The position numbers and the translations under genes are program-made. A stretch of 64,000 bases of DNA from Sphingomonas bacterium. GTDB taxonomy: Bacteria; Pseudomonadota; Alphaproteobacteria; Sphingomonadales; Sphingomonadaceae. The stretch spans positions 1-64,000 of the forward strand of contig JASBRX010000014.1 in NCBI GenBank assembly GCA_030149245.1, read 5' to 3'. Positions 50,815 to 58,382 of this stretch are shown here, in pieces (positions within the stretch are counted from its first letter, which is position 1; each line of letters starts with the position of its first letter). The notes below the pieces were generated by a model. The model was given only the letters and a program-made list of their open reading frames with translations, made no database searches and was not told the origin of the DNA.

Positions 50815-51713
50815 TGTTTCTCAGCCCATCTCAATACCGCCCTTCGTCGCAGAGCGTCGACGACCTTACCGAGCACTTACGATCGATCGAAGGTAGCGAT
50901 ATATCCGATACCGGATATCAACGTATCGCGGAATATCTTCATAAAACGTCCGGAGAACTGAAGTTTGTGGAGAACTTCATAAAGGATATTTTTTACAGTA
51001 AAGATCGAACAAAGGTCGTTGATGGCTATGGCGAATCGAGTTTACTCCTCGGAGGAACTGAGAAGTTCGCTTTCAGAATTGTAAAATGGACCACAAGACA
51101 AAATATTGTAGCACCCGATCTCGATCGCGAAGGCCTTGTTTACGATCTCGTTCACAACCATGATTTTCACTTAATTACCAAGGGAATTCACGGTGACGGC
51201 TATGAGACTGACATATACCGCTGCAAACCAGGAGAGATCGTAGGGGCCTATGATGAATCAGTGGACATACAGTATCAGGGGCGATTGAAACTGATCGATC
51301 AATCTGTGATCTGGTACGAACAATATAGCGACATCCACGCCCAGTATCCTCCTGAATCATTTTCAATCAGCTTCAATATTATACCCCGAGAGAGAAACCT
51401 GCGATACGGGCAGTTTGTTTTCGACCGCTCGACTGGACGCATAAAGGAGTTCACGCGGAACGGAGCGTCGCGCACCCTTTCGCTTCTGACCCTTCTATGT
51501 GACTTCGACCGAAGCGACGCCGCGCGCGATATTGCGGTCGATCTCGGGGAAACGACGACCAACCTTTGGCTGAAGACGGCTGTCGCTCACCTCATTTCAG
51601 ACCGTTGGAACAGCGATAAAGCCGAACTGTGGGATAAGTTCGAGATACCCGTGGATTTCGTTCGTCCCGACCAGTTCACCAGCGATCGGTTTGGCGCACA
51701 TCGGATCCGCTAG
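50808..51713 (+). CDS. Cupin-like protein of unknown function (peptide-locus gene B)
   Basis: A protein of 301 residues, no signal peptide. The middle contains LVHNHDFHLITKGIHGDGYETDIYRCKPGEIVG, where closely spaced His residues followed by G(D/P)GYETD look like a metal-binding cupin-type segment. It is followed by beta-rich VDIQYQGRLKLIDQSVIWYEQYSDIHAQYPPESFSISFNI, then QFVFDRSTGRIKEF and a helical C-terminus resembling that of gene A. I cannot name the family. AAGGAG at 50795-50800 fits ATG 50808, which overlaps the gene A stop. Bases 50941-51000 contain 20 G/C of 60, against 39 of 60 at 52561-52620 in lptF, so it is compositionally foreign. Confidence 0.7.
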   Translation: MVMFLSPSQYRPSSQSVDDLTEHLRSIEGSDISDTGYQRIAEYLHKTSGELKFVENFIKDIFYSKDRTKVVDGYGESSLLLGGTEKFAFRIVKWTTRQNIVAPDLDREGLVYDLVHNHDFHLITKGIHGDGYETDIYRCKPGEIVGAYDESVDIQYQGRLKLIDQSVIWYEQYSDIHAQYPPESFSISFNIIPRERNLRYGQFVFDRSTGRIKEFTRNGASRTLSLLTLLCDFDRSDAARDIAVDLGETTTNLWLKTAVAHLISDRWNSDKAELWDKFEIPVDFVRPDQFTSDRFGAHRIR

Positions 51714-51812
51714 CCCTGCGTGAGCGGTGGCCATGCGGTCGAAATGGTTGACGTTTGCGACTGGCGCGGATTGCCAAAAGGTCTGCGAACCGGCAGGTAC
51801 GGTCCCGCACCT

Positions 51813-53012
51813 ATGAACGCCATTGATCTCTATCTCGCGCGCGCAATTGCGGTACCGTTGCTGGTGAATCTGGTCCTTGCGGCGCTTTTGCTCGTACTGG
51901 ATCGGATACGCCTGCTGCTCGACTTCGTTGCAAGCGAGGGCGGGCCAATCAGCGTGGTGTGGCAGATGCTCGCCAACCTGCTGCCGGAGTATCTCGGTCT
52001 CGGCATTCCGATCGGGCTGATGCTCGGCATCCTTCTCGCCTTCCGCCGCTTGGCCACCACGTCCGAACTCGACGTACTGCGCGCGGTGGGGATGAGCTAT
52101 GGGCGGATGCTCCGCGTACCGTTCATGTACGCCATTGCCCTGGCTGCGCTGAACCTCGCAATTGTCGGCTATATTCAGCCGCTTGCCCGCTATAATTACG
52201 AAGGGCTGCGGTTCGAGCTGCGCACTGGCGCACTCGGCGCATCGATCAAGGTGGGCGAGTTCACCAACCTGGGCGACCGCATGACGCTGCGGATCGAGGA
52301 GAGCAAGAACGAGGGCCGCGACCTGTCGGGCATCTTCGTCAGCGCGCGTGCGCCCGGCGGCGACATCATCTCCGCGACCGCGGAAAAGGGCCAGTTCCTG
52401 CGCACCGACGACCCCGATGTCATCATCTTTCGCCTGACCAAGGGCACACTGATCCACCAGTCGCCCAAGTTCGACGTGCCGCGCGTGCTGACCTTCGACG
52501 CGCACGACCTGCCCATCGACCTGCCCAAGTTCGAGCAATTCCGTCAGCGCGGCGAAAACAAGCTCGAACTCACGCTGCCGCAGCTCGCCAAGATCGGCAG
52601 CGATCCACAGGTGAGCGAGCAGGAGCGCGACGCCAGCCGCTCGACCTTCCATTTCCGGGTGGTGGAGGTGGCGACGATGCTGCTGCTGCCCTTCCTTGCG
52701 CTCGCACTGGGTGTACCACCCAAACGGTCGACGTCCGCGCTCGGCGTGTTCCTGTCGATCGTGATGATCGTCACCTATCACAAGATCAACGAATACGCCC
52801 AGTCGATCGGCAGCCTGGGGCGGATCGACCCGCTGATCGCGCTGTGGGGGCCGTTCCTGATCTTCGCCGCGTTGGTCTTCTGGATGTATTACACGCTCGC
52901 GTTCGTCCCCGGGGGCCAGCCGATCGGCGCGCTTGAGAAATTCTTCGCCAAGGCGTGGAAGTCGGTCGCGAAGTACCTGCCCGGCCGGCGCAAGCGGATG
53001 GCGGCGGCATGA
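51813..53012 (+). CDS. lptF: Lipopolysaccharide-type export permease LptF
   Basis: A protein of 399 residues with three N-terminal membrane helices, a large periplasmic beta-jellyroll (about 130-285) and three C-terminal helices: the LptF/LptG (YjgP/YjgQ) fold. Motifs: LDLYLARAIAVPL-like start (IDLYLARAIAVPLLVNLVLA), RRLATTSELDVLRAVGMSYGRMLRVP, and PFLALALGVPPKRSTSALGVFLSI. With LptG and LptB it forms the ABC transporter that lifts lipid from the inner membrane to the Lpt bridge. The start is ATG 51813. Its stop overlaps lptG (ATGA). Sphingomonads lack classical LPS and carry glycosphingolipid outside, so the cargo is probably not LPS. Confidence 0.93.
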   Translation: MNAIDLYLARAIAVPLLVNLVLAALLLVLDRIRLLLDFVASEGGPISVVWQMLANLLPEYLGLGIPIGLMLGILLAFRRLATTSELDVLRAVGMSYGRMLRVPFMYAIALAALNLAIVGYIQPLARYNYEGLRFELRTGALGASIKVGEFTNLGDRMTLRIEESKNEGRDLSGIFVSARAPGGDIISATAEKGQFLRTDDPDVIIFRLTKGTLIHQSPKFDVPRVLTFDAHDLPIDLPKFEQFRQRGENKLELTLPQLAKIGSDPQVSEQERDASRSTFHFRVVEVATMLLLPFLALALGVPPKRSTSALGVFLSIVMIVTYHKINEYAQSIGSLGRIDPLIALWGPFLIFAALVFWMYYTLAFVPGGQPIGALEKFFAKAWKSVAKYLPGRRKRMAAA

Positions 53013-54112
53013 TCCACGCGCTCACCGACTTCTTCCCGTCGCGGACCGTGTCGCTCTACATGGCGCGCTCGTTTCTGATCAACACGTTCGCGTTCCTGAT
53101 CGGGCTGGTGCTGATCCTGCAGACCCTGGATCTGCTGAGCGAATCCGGGCGGATCCTCGCCTATCCGGGCAATGGCGATGCGCAGGTGTGGAAATATGTC
53201 AGCCTGCGCGTGCCACAGATCATCGCGACCTTCCTGCCGTTTTCGGTGCTGCTCGGGACGATCATCACCTTCAGCACGATGAACCAGAATAGCGAGATCA
53301 TCGCGCTCAAGGCGTCGGGCCTGTCGGCGCATCAGGTGCTGGCGCCGTTGATGATCGCGGGGCTCGGCGTTGCGATCATCTCGTTCAACTTCAACGACCG
53401 CATCGTCTCGCGCGCCAGCACGACGCTGGCGGCGTGGAAGAAGGTCGAATATGGGCCGTTGCCGATCGACCGTGGCGACCGGTCGAATGTGTGGGTCCGC
53501 GATGGCAGCCATCTGGTCCATGCCCAGCAGATCAAGGGGCGCGGCGACGCCGCGATCCTGGGCGGCATTACCGTTTATGAGCGCGACGGCGCGGCGCTGA
53601 AATCGCTGGTCCGCGCCAAGATCGGGCGGCGTGAGGGCGATGGCTGGCGCGTCGAGGGCGCGGAGCGGTTCGATGTCGCAACCGGCAAGCTGACCCCGTT
53701 GGGGACGGTTGTGGTGGCGCAGGGCGTCCGCCCCGACCAGTTCACCCTGTCCAATGTCGATGGCGAAAGCATGTCATTCGGCGCGCTGTCCGAAGCGATC
53801 GACGATCTGCGCGCTGCCGGCCGCCCGACCAAGGCACTGGAAGGCGCGCTGTGGCACAAGTTGTCCGGTCCGCTGTCCGCCGTGCTGATGCCCTTGCTCG
53901 CCGCGGTCGCCGCGTTCGGCATCGCGCGTTCGGGCAAGCTGTTCGTCCGCGCGGTGATGGGGATGGGCCTTGGCTTCCTCTATTTCGTCGCCGACAATTT
54001 CGCGCTGGCGATGGGCAATCTCGGCGCCTACCCGCCCTTCCTCGCCGCCTGGGCGCCGTTCCTGCTGTTCGCGATGATCGGTGAGGCGGTGCTGCTCAAG
54101 AGCGAGGAGTAG
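53009..54112 (+). CDS. lptG: Lipopolysaccharide-type export permease LptG
   Basis: A protein of 367 residues with the same six-helix plus periplasmic jellyroll layout as LptF: SRTVSLYMARSFLINTFAFLIGLVLILQTLDLL, TFSTMNQNSEIIALKASGLSAHQVLAPLM, and a C-terminal LSGPLSAVLMPLLAAVAAFGIARSGKLFVRAVMG with FVADNFALAMG. The coupling-helix region ENSEI/IALKASG that contacts LptB is conserved. The start ATG 53009 overlaps the lptF stop, so the pair is translated together. It is followed by a palindromic repeat and a convergent desaturase gene. Confidence 0.93.
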   Translation: MIHALTDFFPSRTVSLYMARSFLINTFAFLIGLVLILQTLDLLSESGRILAYPGNGDAQVWKYVSLRVPQIIATFLPFSVLLGTIITFSTMNQNSEIIALKASGLSAHQVLAPLMIAGLGVAIISFNFNDRIVSRASTTLAAWKKVEYGPLPIDRGDRSNVWVRDGSHLVHAQQIKGRGDAAILGGITVYERDGAALKSLVRAKIGRREGDGWRVEGAERFDVATGKLTPLGTVVVAQGVRPDQFTLSNVDGESMSFGALSEAIDDLRAAGRPTKALEGALWHKLSGPLSAVLMPLLAAVAAFGIARSGKLFVRAVMGMGLGFLYFVADNFALAMGNLGAYPPFLAAWAPFLLFAMIGEAVLLKSEE

Positions 54113-54127
54113 CGCTTCCACCGTCGC

Positions 54128-54199
54128 CCCGGGCTTGACTCGGGGCCGGGCTGCCTTGGTCGAAGGCACCAGGAAGCCCCGGCCCGGGTCAAGCACGGG
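54128..54199. repeat. GC-rich palindrome between convergent lptG and desaturase
   Basis: 54128-54152 and 54175-54199 are imperfect inverted arms of the type cccgggcttgactcggggcc / ggcccgggtcaagcacggg. It lies between the two convergent genes, where it may terminate both. It belongs to the same general class as 10865-10947. Confidence 0.75.
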
Positions 54200-54262
54200 C
54201 AGACGAGAAAGGGCGGCAAGGCTGCATCGCCCGCCGCCCCAATCTGACAATTGTAGAGGCTG

Positions 54263-55414
54263 TTAGCCCGCCCGCACCTTCATCGTGCTCGCCGCCAGCC
54301 GCGCCATCAGGCCACGCAGCGTCGGGTAGTTGGCACCCTGATAGGTCGATTCCGCGCCCAGCGCCTCCGACAGCCGCCGGTGCGCCTCACCCAGCGCATG
54401 ATAGGGCAGGCTCGGCAGCAGATGGTGGAGCGCGTGGAAGCGCAGTCCCACCGGCGCCCACAGATACGGCAGGAACCCGCCCGGCACGTTGACGCTGTCG
54501 AGATACTGCGCGGTCACCGTCAGCGGCTCGCCCTCATTCTCCCACAGATGCGCCACCAGCGTGCGCACCTGATTGAGCACCGCGACGCCCGAGATCACGA
54601 CCATATAGGTCAGGAACGCCTTGAGCGGCAGCACCCCAGTCGCGACCGTGGCGATGAGCGTAACGGCAACGATGCTCGCCCCAATCTCCTGCCAGCGCCA
54701 CTGTTTGGCGAACTCGCCCTCGGGCGACTTGCGCTCGAACTTGGGGTTGATCTGCAGCCCCGAATAGCGACCGACGACAATGCGGCGCAGCTTCTTCGAG
54801 AACAGCGACAGCGGCCCCAGCACGCCAAAGCGCAGCAGCAGCCCCACCGGCATCAGCGTCGACACCAGCAGGAACACCGGCAGCGTCCACGGCTTCATCA
54901 GTGCCAGCGGCAGATATTCGGGATCCTCCACCGTGCCATAGCGGGTGCGCGTGTGATGGATCGTATGAATGCCCTCATACATGAAGCTCGGCAGCATCAT
55001 CGGGATGCCGAGCAGCAGGTTCCAGCCGACGCGGAATCCGGGCAGCAACGAATGCTTGAGATGCGTGATCTCATGGATGAACAGGCTGGCACGATAGAGC
55101 GCGAGCACCGCCAGCACGCCGCTCGCCAGGGCCCAGCCGAGCGACGGGGCGAGGATCGCACCGGCCAGCGCGGCATAGCCGACCGCCGCCGAACCCAGAA
55201 AATCGGTCCAGTAGATGCGCGCGTTTGGCGTCTGCAAATCACGCGTCAGTTCCGCCGCAGCGCGCAGCATCGCCTTGTCATCGGCCATGCCCGACAGGCG
55301 GATCTTCGCCGGCGCGGCGGGCGCGTCAGCCACGCGGTCCTGCACGGCCGCATCAAGGGCGAGGGTGTTCATAGCATCGGCCATTGCCAACAGATCGTGG
55401 CCATTGCGTGGCAT
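54263..55414 (-). CDS. Membrane fatty-acid desaturase/hydroxylase family protein, probably acting on sphingolipid chains
   Basis: A protein of 383 residues with four to six membrane helices and the three histidine boxes of the di-iron desaturase superfamily: FIHEITHLKH (HxxxH), GIHTIHHTRTRYG (HxxHH) and FHALHHLLPSLPYHAL (HxxHH). Such enzymes insert double bonds or hydroxyls into acyl chains in the membrane. The position between lptFG and the putative ceramide synthase suggests that the substrate is a ceramide or sphingoid chain; sphingomonad sphingolipids carry 2-hydroxy acids and unsaturated bases. I chose ATG 55414, preceded by GGGAG; ATG 55444 is an alternative without a ribosome binding site. 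Confidence 0.82.
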   Translation of the reverse strand: MPRNGHDLLAMADAMNTLALDAAVQDRVADAPAAPAKIRLSGMADDKAMLRAAAELTRDLQTPNARIYWTDFLGSAAVGYAALAGAILAPSLGWALASGVLAVLALYRASLFIHEITHLKHSLLPGFRVGWNLLLGIPMMLPSFMYEGIHTIHHTRTRYGTVEDPEYLPLALMKPWTLPVFLLVSTLMPVGLLLRFGVLGPLSLFSKKLRRIVVGRYSGLQINPKFERKSPEGEFAKQWRWQEIGASIVAVTLIATVATGVLPLKAFLTYMVVISGVAVLNQVRTLVAHLWENEGEPLTVTAQYLDSVNVPGGFLPYLWAPVGLRFHALHHLLPSLPYHALGEAHRRLSEALGAESTYQGANYPTLRGLMARLAASTMKVRAG

Positions 55415-55508
55415 TTCAACAGTCTCCCGGGGGTACGCGCTCATACGGTTGACTTGAGCCGCTTCAGGCATGACTGCTTTGACCACGATCAACGAAAGGT
55501 GCAATTTC

Positions 55509-56669
55509 GTGGCCAATGCCCCCCTCGCCATCCGTCCGGTCACCAGCAAGGCGGACACGCGCGACTTCATCGAACTTGCCTATCGCCTCAATCGTGGCGA
55601 CCCGAACTGGGTGCCCCCGCTGCGCAGTGAGGTCGCGGGTGCGATCAATCCCAAGAAGAATGGCTGGTTCAGCCATGCCGAAGCGCAGCTGTTCCTCGCC
55701 GAACGCGACGGACGCCCGGTCGGGCGCATCGCCGCGCATATCGACCGGCTGGCACTGGAAATGCCGGCCGAGCAGGGCTTCGGCCCCGGCACCGGCTTTT
55801 TCGGGCTGTTCGAGGCGGAAGACGCTACCGTCGCCCGCGCGCTGATCAATACGGCGCAGGACTGGCTCCGCAAAAAGGGGATGACCCGCGTGATCGGCCC
55901 GGTATCGCTGTCGATCTGGGAAGAACCCGGCCTGCTGATCCAGGGCCATGACCATGCCCCGACCGTGATGATGGGCCACCACAAGCCGGCCTATCGCAAC
56001 TATATCGAGGACGCGGGCTTCGTGCCGGTCAAGCAGCTCAAAACCTATGAGCTCGACATCACGAAAGACTTCCCCCCGCTGGTGCAACGCATCATCGCCA
56101 TGGGGGAGAAGAGCGACCGCATCCGCATCCGCTCCGTCGACAAGTCGCGCTTCGCCGAAGAGGCGGCGCTGATCCTCAGCATCCTCAACGATGCATGGTC
56201 GGACAATTGGGGCTTTGTGCCGCTGACTCAGCCGGAGATCGACGATGTCGGCAAGAAGCTGAAGCCGATCGTGTTTGAAGACCTGATCCGCATCGCCGAA
56301 CTGGACGGCGAACCGGTGGCCTTCATGATCACCCTGCCCGACCTCAACGAAGCGATTGGCCCGCTCAATGGCAATCTCTTCCCCTTTGGCTGGGCCAAGC
56401 TGTTGTGGTGGCTGCGTCGCGGCAAGGCGCGGACCATGCGCGTGCCGCTGATGGGTGTGGTCAAGCGGCTTCAGGGATCGCGCATGGCGAGCCAGCTTGC
56501 CTTCATGATGATCGAATATATCCGCCGCGTCGCCGTGACCGATTTCGGCGCATCGCGCGGCGAGATCGGCTGGGTGCTCGACGATAATCAGGGGATGAAC
56601 GCCATCGCCGAAACGATCGAGAGCAAGGTCAACCGGGTCTATCAGATTTACGCGAAAGACATCGGATAG
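55509..56669 (+). CDS. bcerS: GNAT-fold acyltransferase, probable bacterial ceramide synthase
   Basis: A protein of about 386 residues with two GNAT-like halves. APLAIRPVTSKADTRDFIELAYRLNRGDPNWVPPLRSEV, then AQLFLAERDGRPVGRIAAHIDRL and GFFGLFEAEDATVARALINTAQDWLRKKGMTRVIGPVSLSIWEEPGLLI lie in the first half; NDAWSDNWGFVPLT and LDGEPVAFMITLPDLNEAI in the second. This matches the protein that Caulobacter work identified as the bacterial ceramide synthase, which N-acylates the sphingoid base and is unrelated to eukaryotic CerS. GTG 55509 with AAAGG upstream is favoured; an in-frame ATG at 55470 would add 13 residues. It is divergent from the desaturase. Confidence 0.72.
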   Translation: MANAPLAIRPVTSKADTRDFIELAYRLNRGDPNWVPPLRSEVAGAINPKKNGWFSHAEAQLFLAERDGRPVGRIAAHIDRLALEMPAEQGFGPGTGFFGLFEAEDATVARALINTAQDWLRKKGMTRVIGPVSLSIWEEPGLLIQGHDHAPTVMMGHHKPAYRNYIEDAGFVPVKQLKTYELDITKDFPPLVQRIIAMGEKSDRIRIRSVDKSRFAEEAALILSILNDAWSDNWGFVPLTQPEIDDVGKKLKPIVFEDLIRIAELDGEPVAFMITLPDLNEAIGPLNGNLFPFGWAKLLWWLRRGKARTMRVPLMGVVKRLQGSRMASQLAFMMIEYIRRVAVTDFGASRGEIGWVLDDNQGMNAIAETIESKVNRVYQIYAKDIG

Positions 56670-56686
56670 GCCGACAGTTAGAATAT

Positions 56687-56721
56687 GCGGCCCGCGGCGC
56701 TAGGGGAACGCCGCGGGCCGC
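56687..56721. terminator. Hairpin between the ceramide synthase and the small secreted protein
   Basis: gcggcccgcggc (56687-56698) pairs perfectly with gccgcgggccgc (56710-56721), 12 bp with an 11-base loop, between convergent genes. No T-run on either side. Confidence 0.65.
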
Positions 56722-56728
56722 GCCCTCG

Positions 56729-56974
56729 TTACCGTTCCGGGGCGAGGGGATCGAAATTGTCGTCGGACATCCATTCCGCGCGGGTCTTGCAGAGCTTCTT
56801 CGCCAGGCGCGAGCCGGTCGTCTTCGTCTCCACGCAATAGCGCTTGGTATCCGCCTTCACGGAGGCTGCTTCGGTCGATTGCGCCGGAGCGGACGGTGCG
56901 GTGTCGCGGGCCATGGCGGGGGCAGCAGTGGCAACGATCAGACTGGCTGCGGCGACGGTGATGAACTTGCGCAT
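56729..56974 (-). CDS. Small exported protein with a cysteine pair
   Basis: An 81-residue precursor. Signal peptide MRKFITVAAASLIVATAAPAMA, then an Ala/Pro/Ser spacer and YCVETKTTGSRLAKKLCKTRAEWMSDDNFDP, where two cysteines 16 residues apart could form a disulfide. This short C..(T/G)SR...K.C(K/R)TR.EW pattern is common in small periplasmic proteins of sphingomonads as far as I recall; no function is known. GGAG precedes ATG 56974. The open frame reaching 57070 lacks a signal peptide at its start and was trimmed. Confidence 0.8.
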   Translation of the reverse strand: MRKFITVAAASLIVATAAPAMARDTAPSAPAQSTEAASVKADTKRYCVETKTTGSRLAKKLCKTRAEWMSDDNFDPLAPER

Positions 56975-57170
56975 GATGGGTCTCCTCGGGAGAAGCTTGG
57001 GGGCTTTGCGGGCCGGCTGGCTGCTCTGCTCTACCCGCAGCTGTGTTAGTGCATTAGTCATGCCAAACACTGTGACCGAGGAATATCAGTCACTTAGCTC
57101 GTCACGCATGTGACGATCGGGAAATTATTCACCGATTATCGGGAATTTTCACCAATTTCCGGCGACAGCT

Positions 57171-57944
57171 TCAGCTGCGCAGCTTCGCCCAGGTCGGCGC
57201 GTGATCGCTGGCCTTTTCGCGACCGCGATAATCCTTGTCGACGCCGGCATCGACGAAGCGATCGGCGGCGATCGGGCTGAGCAACAGATGGTCGATGCGG
57301 AACCCCGCATCGCGCTGCCATGCGCCCGCCTGATAGTCCCAGAAGGTCCACACGCGCCCGGCCGGAAAGCGGGTGCGCAGCGCATCGGTCCAGCCCTGTG
57401 CCAGCAGCGCGCGATACCCCTGTCGCGATTCCGGCTGCATCAGCGCATCGTCGGCCATCGCCTTCACCGAATAAACGTCATCGTCATTGGGAATGACGTT
57501 GTAATCGCCCGCCAGCACCACTGGCCGCTCTTCGGCGAGCAGGTCGCGGGCATGGGCGGACAAGCGCTCGATCCAACGCAGCTTGTAGTCGAATTTCGGC
57601 CCCGGCACCGGGTTGCCATTGGGCAAGTAGATCGACGCGATCACCACGCCGTTCACCTCCGCCTCGATATAGCGGCTATGCTCATCCTCGGGCTCGCCCG
57701 CCAGGCCGCGCTTGCGCTCGACCGGGTCGGCGCCCTTGGCCAGGATCGCGACGCCGTTGAAGCCCTTTTGCCCGTGCCACACCGCGCCATAGCCGGCGGC
57801 GCGGATATCAGCCTCCGGGAAGCCTTCATCGGCGGACTTCAGCTCTTGCAGGCAGACAACGTCCGGCTGCTGCTCGGTGAGATATTCGATCAGGCGCGGC
57901 AGCCGCGCCTTGATCCCGTTCACATTGTAGCTGACGATCTTCAA
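57171..57944 (-). CDS. xthA: Exodeoxyribonuclease III (AP endonuclease)
   Basis: A protein of 257 residues. KIVSYNVNGIKARLPRLIEYL, the metal-binding Glu in VVCLQELKSAD, IASIYLPNGNPV, LAGDYNVIPNDDDVY and the final RIDHLLLS...SDHAPTWAKL (Asp-His pair) define the XthA family. It repairs abasic sites. The start appears to be TTG 57944, seven bases after the erpA stop: the family begins MKIVSYN and the codon before KIV is TTG. An in-frame ATG at 57995 lies inside erpA. Confidence 0.94.
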   Translation of the reverse strand: MKIVSYNVNGIKARLPRLIEYLTEQQPDVVCLQELKSADEGFPEADIRAAGYGAVWHGQKGFNGVAILAKGADPVERKRGLAGEPEDEHSRYIEAEVNGVVIASIYLPNGNPVPGPKFDYKLRWIERLSAHARDLLAEERPVVLAGDYNVIPNDDDVYSVKAMADDALMQPESRQGYRALLAQGWTDALRTRFPAGRVWTFWDYQAGAWQRDAGFRIDHLLLSPIAADRFVDAGVDKDYRGREKASDHAPTWAKLRS

Positions 57945-57951
57945 GGCGCGG

Positions 57952-58293
57952 TCAGACGGCGAAGCTGGTGCCGCAGCCGCAGCCCGACGCGGCATTGGGA
58001 TTGGTCACGCGGAACGCTGCGCCACCGAGCGATTCGACGAAATCGACGCTGGCGCCGCGCACCAGGTCCAGGCTGATCGAATCGACCAGCAGCGTCACGC
58101 CATCGGTCTGCGCGATCGCATCGTCCTCGGCGGGCGCATCGGCCAGCTCGAACTTGTACTGAAAGCCCGAACATCCGCCGCCTTCGACCGACAGACGCAG
58201 CGTGGCGGGCTTGCCCTGCTTCGCCGCAATCGCGGCAACGCGCGCGGCGGCGGACGGGGTCAGGCTGATCTCTTCGGAAAGCGCAGTTGCCAT
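57952..58293 (-). CDS. erpA: Iron-sulfur cluster insertion protein ErpA/IscA type
   Basis: A protein of 113 residues. Conserved cysteines are in LSVEGGGCSGFQYKFELAD and the C-terminal NPNAASGCGCGTSFAV. It binds a [2Fe-2S] or [4Fe-4S] cluster and delivers it to apoproteins. The acidic residue pattern around LVDSISLDLVRGASVDFVESLGGAAF is that of ErpA. ATG 58293 is the family start. xthA starts eight bases after its stop, so the two are co-transcribed. Confidence 0.93.
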   Translation of the reverse strand: MATALSEEISLTPSAAARVAAIAAKQGKPATLRLSVEGGGCSGFQYKFELADAPAEDDAIAQTDGVTLLVDSISLDLVRGASVDFVESLGGAAFRVTNPNAASGCGCGTSFAV

Positions 58294-58382
58294 AGAGCGC
58301 AGATAGGCGTGCGCGGCGCTGGTCGCAACCGCCCTTGGCGCGCCTGCTTGACCCGGCGCGGCGGCGCGCGCACCCTCCACGC

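Noticed and set aside
49788..51713. Considered as a lasso-peptide or lanthipeptide cluster.
   Set aside because: No asparagine-synthetase-like, transglutaminase-like, LanB/LanC/LanM, YcaO or radical-SAM gene is present, and the peptide lacks the Ser/Thr/Cys pattern or Gly-x(6-8)-Asp/Glu ring pattern with the usual leader Thr.
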